Source of the DNA: Isoetes taiwanensis
Lineage: Eukaryota > Streptophyta > Lycopodiopsida > Isoetales > Isoetaceae
Assembly (NCBI GenBank): GCA_021234155.1
Contig: JAJEKV010000080.1
Span: 4,549,508-4,613,507, forward strand
DNA length: 64,000 nt
Direction: 5' to 3'
Below are positions 57,890 through 64,000 of this stretch, one piece after another. Positions within the stretch are counted from its first letter, which is position 1; every line of letters starts with the position of its first letter. The translations under genes were made by a program, and so were the position numbers. The notes under the pieces are model-generated. The model did no database searches. It was given only the letters and a program-made list of their open reading frames with translations, and was not told where the DNA came from.

Positions 57890-58520
57890 CAATCAGCTCA
57901 AACATGCCAAGGTGGCTCAAACATGCCACCAAGATGACTCAAACATACACAAGGTGGCTCAAACATGCCACAAAGGTGGCTCCAACATGCCAAGGTGCTC
58001 CAACATGCCACGCGGGCTCTAACATGCCATGCATGCTCCAATATGCCAACATGGCGCAAACATGCCATGTGGGCTCCACCATGCCACCTAGGCTCCAACA
58101 TGCCAAGGTGGCTCACAACATGTCACCTAGGCTTAAATATGCCAAGTTGGCTCAAACATGCCACCTAGGCTCCAGCATGCCACCGTAGCTCTAACATGCC
58201 ACCGTAGCTCAAACATGCCAAAGTGGCTCAAACATGCCACGTGAGCTCCAACATGCCAAGGTGGCTCAAACATGCCACCTAGGCTCCAACATGACAAAGT
58301 GGCTCAAACATGCCACATGGGTTTCAATATGCCACCTAGGCTCCAACATGCCAAGGTGGCTCAAACATGCCACGTGGGCTCCAACATGCCAAGGTGGCTC
58401 TAACATGCCACCTAGGCTCAAACATGCCACCTAGGCTCCAACATGACAAAATGGCTCAAACATGCAACCTAGGCTCCAACGTGCTCAAACATGCCACGCA
58501 GGCTCCAACATGCCTACGGA
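57890..58520. repeat. 19-bp minisatellite, about 32 units
   Basis: The unit is GGCTCAAACATGCCACCTA, alternating loosely with GGCTCCAACATGCCAAGGT. The first half is much better conserved than the last four or five bases. ORFs through it on both strands arise because the 19-bp period cycles all three frames and lacks stops. The block is non-coding and ends near a TAAACCCTAACCCTAGG stretch at 58,575. Confidence 0.9.
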
Positions 58521-58529
58521 CTTACCCTA

Positions 58530-60600
58530 TTGGAGCCACGTGGCATAACATGTGAACCCTAACGTATAAAGGCCTAAACCCTAACCCTAGGCCTCTTTTC
58601 TGGCTCCAACAGTTTGGGAACCTTCTTCGCGCTCGAAACTCCGTTTCGAGAACCGTCTGCTGTGGCACGGCATAGCATGGCAGCCCCCAGGGCATGAGCG
58701 CTTCAACAGGGGTGGGAGCTACCTCGAACACCTCGAAGACCGTGGAGACGTCAGGATTGAGAGGGAGTGCTTCTGGAGCAGGTATGGAGAGTAGTGCTCT
58801 TAGTAGTTCATCTAGAAGTTAGCACTCCAGATGGGTCTGTATGTTGTATCTTGAGTAGAGCCATCCTAGAACCCTTGTTGAACATCTTGAACCCTAATCA
58901 AGGAACCCTAACTGTAAGTTAGATATGTATGATTAGGTTAAGATGTTCTTATGATGTTTATCATGATATGATGTATGTGATGTTGGTTGATCATGTTGCG
59001 CCTCTTGTATTGGGAAGGGGGGTAGAGACCTAGGGCCATATGTAGTATGCTCCTACTTTAGATCCCTTAGTTTCTATTAGATGCGGCCTGTGCATAGGAA
59101 CCCACCGGGCTATGGAGGCTATGATGTGACTCAGCACTACACAACGGGACTAGAGGCAATGCGGAGGGAGGATCCATGCCATGGCGGGGGGGCTCTGAGG
59201 GGATCCCATAGTGGGCTAGGCTTATGGCCTGGTCACTTGCGTGTGGGCGGCATGGGTCCGGAGCCTCCTCTGGGGCAATGGTGTCGCCCCCTCCTCTCAA
59301 GAGTTGCAAGTGTTGGCTTGGCTCTTGTTTTGGGGGTTAAGTCGGTGCAGAATCTGTGTCGCCACGATTCTCTAGCCGCCTGTGGAACCTCTAGACCCGA
59401 GGAAGGGGAGATGCAACCCTTCCCGCCTCGGCGGACCCGGGGAGATGCAACACAGGTAGTCTAGATGGGTGATGCCGGGGATTGGCGTGTCCCAAGGCTA
59501 GAGTCATGCGAGCTTGATCTAGCCCATCGCAAAGTATGCACGGAAGGCGGATGGAGGGTCAACCCTAGCTATTGTCTATAGCCAGCCCCGCCATTGTTAT
59601 GACTCTGGTCGCTCTATCTTGAGGCCTAGCCATCGGTCATCCTCCTTATGAGTCGGAGCCATGGGTAGGAGCTCTCATGTTTTGTGGCATATGATTATCT
59701 TCTTTGTAGTTATGGATATGAGGATGGGCTACCCTTCGAGGTAGCATGATGTATTGCTATTGCTAGTTCTGACGTTGTTTATGCTTCCGCTGTGATAGGA
59801 GCCCATAGGGGAAGGGCGCGCAAAACACCTTCGTGTCCCCTTCCCGCACTAGGGTTACCCCGTCTTGGGGATAGGCGGAGGGTCGCGGTCGAAGGACCCG
59901 GACCCAGGGAATTTTCTGGAGTGTCTTGTGGCCGATATTTAGCGGGGCGTCTAATAGTATCGTGAGCAATGTTCTTGGTTGACCAAGAGCTAGCCCTGAC
60001 CATATCCCTGAATAGGTAGGCTAACTGGCCTAGCTAAGGAATGGAATGAGAATTCCAGTCTTGAACCACGAAATGTGGGAGAAATTTTTTTCCCATTAGT
60101 AAGGTCGTAATTAGATTAAGTATAGTCTAAGTGGTAGAAATAATATAGTCAAAAGAAACCTTCTAGTAAAATTGAGCTCAAGTTGTTCATGAACCGCACC
60201 TTTCAAGCAAAAATTGAACGAGGAATCGCTAAAAAAAAAGCTTGAAAGAAAATGGCATGAAATGACCACTACTTGGCCCAAAAGAAATTAGGAAATTTTG
60301 AGAAATAGTTAAGTAATTAGGAAAAGTACCTTAATTAATAACTCATAGTTATAATAAAATTACTCTTAAAGAAAAGTACTAAATCTATGGAAGCACCTCT
60401 ACCCTCTAGAAGTTTCCAAATGGTAGCTTGAACCTCTCCTTTACCCTTGTAAGGCGAATTATAAGCTAATCTCCGAAGTTGCCATGAGAGCGTCGACCGA
60501 ACGAATAGTCTGCGAGATCGACTCAAAGGAGCTGCGAATAGACATAGTCGACAATTAACAGAGGCAAGATCGCTCGAAGAGGCCACCATCAAGGAAGTTA
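58530..60600. other. No recognisable gene; possible LTR-like DNA
   Basis: The stretch is moderately GC-rich with scattered ORFs on both strands but no domain. The region 58.6-59.7 kb, with CCCTAACC-type motifs and long G-runs, could be non-coding retrotransposon sequence. No terminal repeats or primer-binding site were seen. Confidence 0.4.
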
Positions 60601-60831
60601 AGTTGTTGGGAGGACCAAACAAGTAGCTAGGAAGGTTGGAAGCTCCAGCTTGCACCAGAACGTTGAAGCACTCAAGGTGGGCGGCGACAAGCAAATTCTT
60701 GAGGCCCTGCGACCTAGGCCAGACGACGAACTTAGCCACTCAAGCTCTTCAGACGAATCGTTTCACTCTTGGAGGAATAATGGCTTATCACTTCAGGCGA
60801 ATGATCGCAAGGCTCGGGGGAAAGTGAGATC

Positions 60832-61140
60832 GTGGCGTTTGCTTCTGGAGGTGAGGAGCAAATAGCAAGAGCAACCTCGACAACAGGAGCAACCCCAACA
60901 CCAACAAGAGCAGATGAAGAGCGAGTAGCAAGAGCAACCTCGGCAGTAGGAACAACCCTAGCAGGAAGAGTAGGGGCAGCAAGCAGTAGGAGCAACCCCA
61001 ACACCAGGAAGCAACAGGAAGAGTAGGTGGGCAGCAAGCAGTAGGAGCAACCTTAACACCAGGAAGTGTAGGAGCAACCCCAACACCAGGAAGTGTAAGT
61101 GAGCAGCAAGCAGTAGGAGCAATCTCGGCAAGAATACGAA
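60832..61140 (+). repeat. Degenerate repeat of GCAGTAGGAGCAACC-type units
   Basis: GAGCAACCYYRRCAACAGGA-like and CCAACACCAGGAAG-like phrases recur about ten times, with frequent GCAGCAAGCAGTAGG. It reads as low-complexity Gln/Ala/Thr-rich text on the plus strand and Leu-rich text on the minus strand. It precedes a Lys/Glu-rich stretch and the second H3-like relic and may once have encoded a disordered region. Confidence 0.5.
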
Positions 61141-61440
61141 AGCAACCCCAAAATTTGCCAAACAAAGCAAGGGGAGCGAGCAATCAATGCGGAAGAAAAG
61201 GAAGGAACAAGGAAGAGACGTAGGCAAGGGAGAAGCGAACAAAGAGGCGTGAAGCAAGAGGCTAAAGAAGAAGAGGAGGAGGAGGCCGAAGAACAGACGG
61301 AGTCTACGCTCGGCAACCATATCCAATGCAGTCCAAAGAGGGCAACATCAGTGAGAAGCTACTTAAAGCTGAAGCAAGATATGGAGTACGAGAAGAATAA
61401 GACAGCATGCAAGATTTATCTCCGCCAACGGATCTGACAA

Positions 61441-61867
61441 GGTAGCCGACCAGGATCGGAAAGCCAGCCTCCACCACCTCGACTCGATTCTCTGAAGAAG
61501 GTCCGCCATGGGCCAAATCCCCAGCACAGTAGAGCTGCTCAGCATATTCGGCATTACCAACAGCGTACCAGTCTGATGATCCAGAAACTCTCCTTTCGAA
61601 TGCCTACATCAAAGGTCTATCCAGGAGTTCAAGATGGGCTACGACTACCAAACCACATCAACGACGGCGAGATCTCGCCAAGAAGCGGCCAAAGCCGAGG
61701 AGGCCAAGATCTGCACCCTTGATGGTCTGATCCCTGCAGGAGGCAGCAGAGGCGGAGCTAGTACAACTTTTGAAGAAGGCAACCTCTGCGCGATCCATGC
61801 CAAGCGGGTGACAGTCATGCCCGAAGACCTCCACCTGGCGAGGAGGATTCGCAAGGAGAAGCCGTGA
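61441..61867 (+). pseudogene. Divergent histone H3-like gene relic, copy 2
   Basis: A Pro-rich tail reads SQPPPPRLDSLKKVRHGPN and leads in the same frame into [20 protein letters not shown], matching the H3 REIRRYQKSTELLIRKLP block. Other frames give [25 protein letters not shown] (H3 ALQEAAEAYLVGLF) and [20 protein letters not shown], ending [11 protein letters not shown] and TGA at 61,867. Three frames are needed, and the spacing between the first two H3 helices is about 55 nt longer than canonical. It shares tail style, FEEGN and RVTVMP with copy 1 at 39.3 kb, so both descend from one unusual variant. Copy 2 keeps the C-terminus that copy 1 lacks. Confidence 0.75.
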
Positions 61868-62235
61868 AGAGCTCAAGTTTAGTAAACTATATAAATATAA
61901 GTTTTTCCTGTATATTGTTTTTACTCATTAAAAGTAAATTTACTGTAAATTAATTGCTTGTAGGATATAAAAATGTTCCTGTATAAATTAATTGTAGTAG
62001 AATCCTTTGCATCTTACTTAAAATGCTCTTAATTGGCTAAGTAGCATAAAAATTCTTACATAGAAAAAAAAAAAGAATTGGCTCGAAATCGGCAAACCCA
62101 CCCGAGTCACTTGATTTAGGGCAAAATTGATCCAAATTTCGTACTAAAAGTTGTTAGAATGCTTAGAAATTGTCTAGAAATGCAGTGTAGGACTTTAAAT
62201 TTGTTAAAAATATCCAAAAAAAGCTAAAATCGGCC

Positions 62236-62309
62236 AACTCGGGTGAGACCGCGCCAAACGCGTCTGCGTTCGCGACGCAAGAGGCCATCTGCGCGAATTC
62301 ACCCGGTTT
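62236..62309. repeat. Hairpin in repeat unit 1
   Basis: ACTCGGGTGAGACCGCGC pairs with GCGCGAATTCACCCGGT. The apex is TGCGT-TCGCG-ACGCA (62,264-62,279), the same apex as the hairpin at 38.4 kb. Confidence 0.75.
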
Positions 62310-62691
62310 ACTCATATTTGCACTTTTAGATATCTTTTTGGTATGAAATAAGTTGCTAGTTAGTTTAGAATTGACTTAAATAGGCATTTTAGAGTTTTAT
62401 AGTTCTTAAAATGCAGTGTAGCACTTTAAATTTGATAAAAATATCCAAAAAAAGCTAAAATCGGCCAACTCGGGAGAGAACGCTGTCGTCTGCGTGTCAC
62501 GACGAAGAGGCCATCTCTTGGCAATTCACCCTATTACTCATATTTGCACTTTTAGATATCTTTTTGGTATGAAATAAGTTGCTAGTTAGTTTAGAATTGA
62601 CTTAAATAGGCATTTTAGAGTTTTATAGTTCTTAAAATGCAGTGTAGCACTTTAAATTTGTTAAAAATATCCAAAAATAGCTAAAATCGGC

Positions 62692-62767
62692 CAACTCAGG
62701 TGAGACCGAGCCAAACGCGTCTGCGTTCGCGACGCAGAGGCCATCTGCGTGGATTCACCTGGTTTAC
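62692..62767. repeat. Hairpin in repeat unit 3
   Basis: The arms CAGGTGAGACC and GGATTCACCTGG enclose the same TGCGTTCGCGACGCA apex. The arms of this copy carry matched changes at CAGG/CCTGG compared with CGGG/CCCGG in unit 1. Confidence 0.7.
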
Positions 62768-62898
62768 TCATATTTGCAATTTTAGATATCTTTTTGGTAT
62801 GAAATAAGTTGCTAGTTAGTTTAGAATTGACCTAAATAGGCATTTTAGTGTTTTATAATTCTTAAAATTATTGACTTTTGGTAGAAATCAAGGTACCA

Positions 62899-62965
62899 GG
62901 GTGAATCCGCGCCAGAAGGGTGTGCGTTCTCAACGCAGATGCCATTGGCGCTATCTCACCCGGGT
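62899..62965. repeat. Hairpin in terminal repeat unit
   Basis: GGGTGAATCCGCGCCA pairs with GGCGCTATCTCACCC. The apex TGCGTT-CTC-AACGCA has a new loop but an intact stem. By arm sequence this copy reads better in the inverted orientation. Confidence 0.65.
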
Positions 62966-63099
62966 CCCATGATTCCAACTGAAAATTTAGCAAAATTGCA
63001 TTGAAAAAGGCCGTAGTGCATATGCTAGTCTTCTACCATGCACTCTAGTGTTTTGTAGCACCCCATTCTAGCTTTTCAATCTATTTGAACCTCATCTTA

Positions 63100-63182
63100 A
63101 AAGAATTCCCACAATAGCGGGAATCGAATCTCCCACCCACAGGGTTGAACCCCCCCGTGCCAACCACTGAGGGCGGGCATCG
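63100..63182 (-). mobile_element. tRNA-derived SINE head (A and B boxes)
   Basis: Read on the minus strand, CTCAGTGGTTGGCAC resembles an RNA polymerase III A box. About 40 nt later GATTCGATTCCCGC resembles a B box (GGTTCGANTCC), the spacing of tRNA genes and SINE heads. No complete cloverleaf forms. The body would run towards 62,990. Confidence 0.5.
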
Positions 63183-63189
63183 TTTGTAT

Positions 63190-64000
63190 TTTAATTATAA
63201 TCCTTAATTAAATTTAAGCTTTAATCATGTCATATAATATTAATGGCCAAGCCTTAGAGTTAGAACCAAGACCCTTAAGCTAGATAGAGACAACATCTGC
63301 ATTCATCCCAGCTTACTTGTCGCTCTTATCTTGATAAGTGTCTTCTTGTCTACATACAGGTAGTATAATCAAGCCTTTTTCTTAGAAACCAAGCTAGTTG
63401 CCAAGGCCTTAGAAATTGTTGTCACACATTGGTATGGTACGCCAACACGCGTTATTAGGTACACTACCATCAAGTATCTCCTGCCATGCCTTTATATCAT
63501 ACATAATTATCTAGGAATTCATTCTATCTAGGTAATTTAGTCTAACAAACCAAGTACACCCAGTGAATAAGTCTCCTTCTGCCACCCCACGATAGTAAAT
63601 AAGTACCTTTCTCAGTGTCTAGTAAAGTGCCAAATGCCAAGTGGGCCAATTGAGGTAGAGTGGATAAAGGCATAAAAATAGGGTTTGTAGAGTAAGTAGA
63701 TATAAGTAATTGTTCTTGTGGTAGTATTAATTGCCTTGTGCTTAGGGCAGTAAAATAGGTCAGGAGAACCTTCGTTACAGATCCTCGAGCCTCGACAGTG
63801 GAGCCACTCGACAACATCAACCAATTGAAAGCAGAGGGCAAACTTATGGAGGAAACTTCAGCAAATCAAAGGACAAGATAGTGTACAGGGAAGCCCGAAC
63901 ACAAATAATAAAGGGGAGCCCACAGGAAGGACGATTGCGACATCAAGATTAGACACAAGAATTGCCAACAGAGCTGTGCAACAGCCAGTGGGCATCATGG
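63190..64000. other. No recognisable gene
   Basis: The stretch is AT-rich on the left and of mixed composition on the right. Minus-strand ORFs at 63,542-63,841 overlap in two frames without a known domain. Confidence 0.5.

Larger units (their letters stand above)
62140..62990. repeat. ~230-bp tandem repeat, each unit with a GC-rich hairpin
   Basis: AAAAATATCCAAAAA recurs at 62,206, 62,437 and 62,663 (spacings 231 and 226). Each is followed by CTAAAATCGGCCAACTC, a GC-rich hairpin, then ACTCATATTTGCA and TAGTTAGTTTAGAATTGAC. A fourth, more diverged hairpin lies at 62,899-62,965. Unit 2 has a degraded hairpin. The surrounding unit is AT-rich. Confidence 0.85.

Noticed and set aside
57890-58520. 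Repeat-protein gene or CRISPR-like array
   Set aside because: The ORFs follow from the 19-bp period. Units are contiguous with no unique spacers, and the context is eukaryotic.
60788-61326. Leu-rich minus-strand ORFs that look membrane-spanning
   Set aside because: They are antisense translations of the low-complexity GCAGTAGGAGCAACC repeat.

Overview
This window looks like nuclear DNA from a large, repeat-rich land-plant genome. The evidence is a CACTA transposon, plant-type and L1-like LINEs, a Ty3/gypsy pol remnant, a TTTAGGG-type telomere-like run, a BAHD acyltransferase relic and a plant-style SNF2 exon. I cannot name the species. I found no intact host gene, no rRNA gene, no convincing complete tRNA and no CRISPR array. 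Almost every coding trace is interrupted by stops or frameshifts.

Layout. Positions 1-10,010 are a head-to-tail array of a ~1.09 kb GC-rich satellite that runs off the left edge. Its last unit has an internal deletion and abuts a decayed CACTA element (about 10,020-20,833) with transposase on the minus strand. Between its candidate ends lie a SET-domain piece, a SNF2-helicase exon, two unidentified protein-like pieces, heat-shock-element-like arrays and CpG-rich subterminal repeats. Positions 20.8-38 kb are mostly AT-rich, intron-like DNA with many short tandem duplications, a LINE 3' tail, an unidentified frameshifted ORF, and a 5'-truncated poly(A) LINE with a perfect 14-bp target-site duplication (32,401-33,187).

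Positions 38.3-41.3 kb hold a GC-rich hairpin, gypsy protease and pre-RT remnants, a divergent histone H3-like relic lying between them, and a foldback element with 109-bp nearly perfect inverted repeats. A BAHD acyltransferase pseudogene (42.6-43.3 kb) and a pogo-like DDE transposase pseudogene (45.1-46.8 kb) follow. Positions 47.5-50.8 kb contain diverged, non-tandem relatives of the left-hand satellite and a broken retroelement ORF1. Positions 51.6-57.8 kb hold two related LINEs, both on the minus strand and both embedded in (GA)n microsatellite. The right end carries a 19-bp minisatellite, a second H3-like relic of the same unusual variant, a ~230-bp tandem repeat whose units each contain the same hairpin as at 38.4 kb, and a tRNA-like SINE head.

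The strongest leads are the LINEs in (GA)n, the pair of divergent H3-like relics, the hairpin family shared between 38.4 and 62 kb, the dispersed relatives of the satellite, and the CACTA element carrying chromatin-gene fragments. All calls come from reading the sequence by eye; no database search was run.
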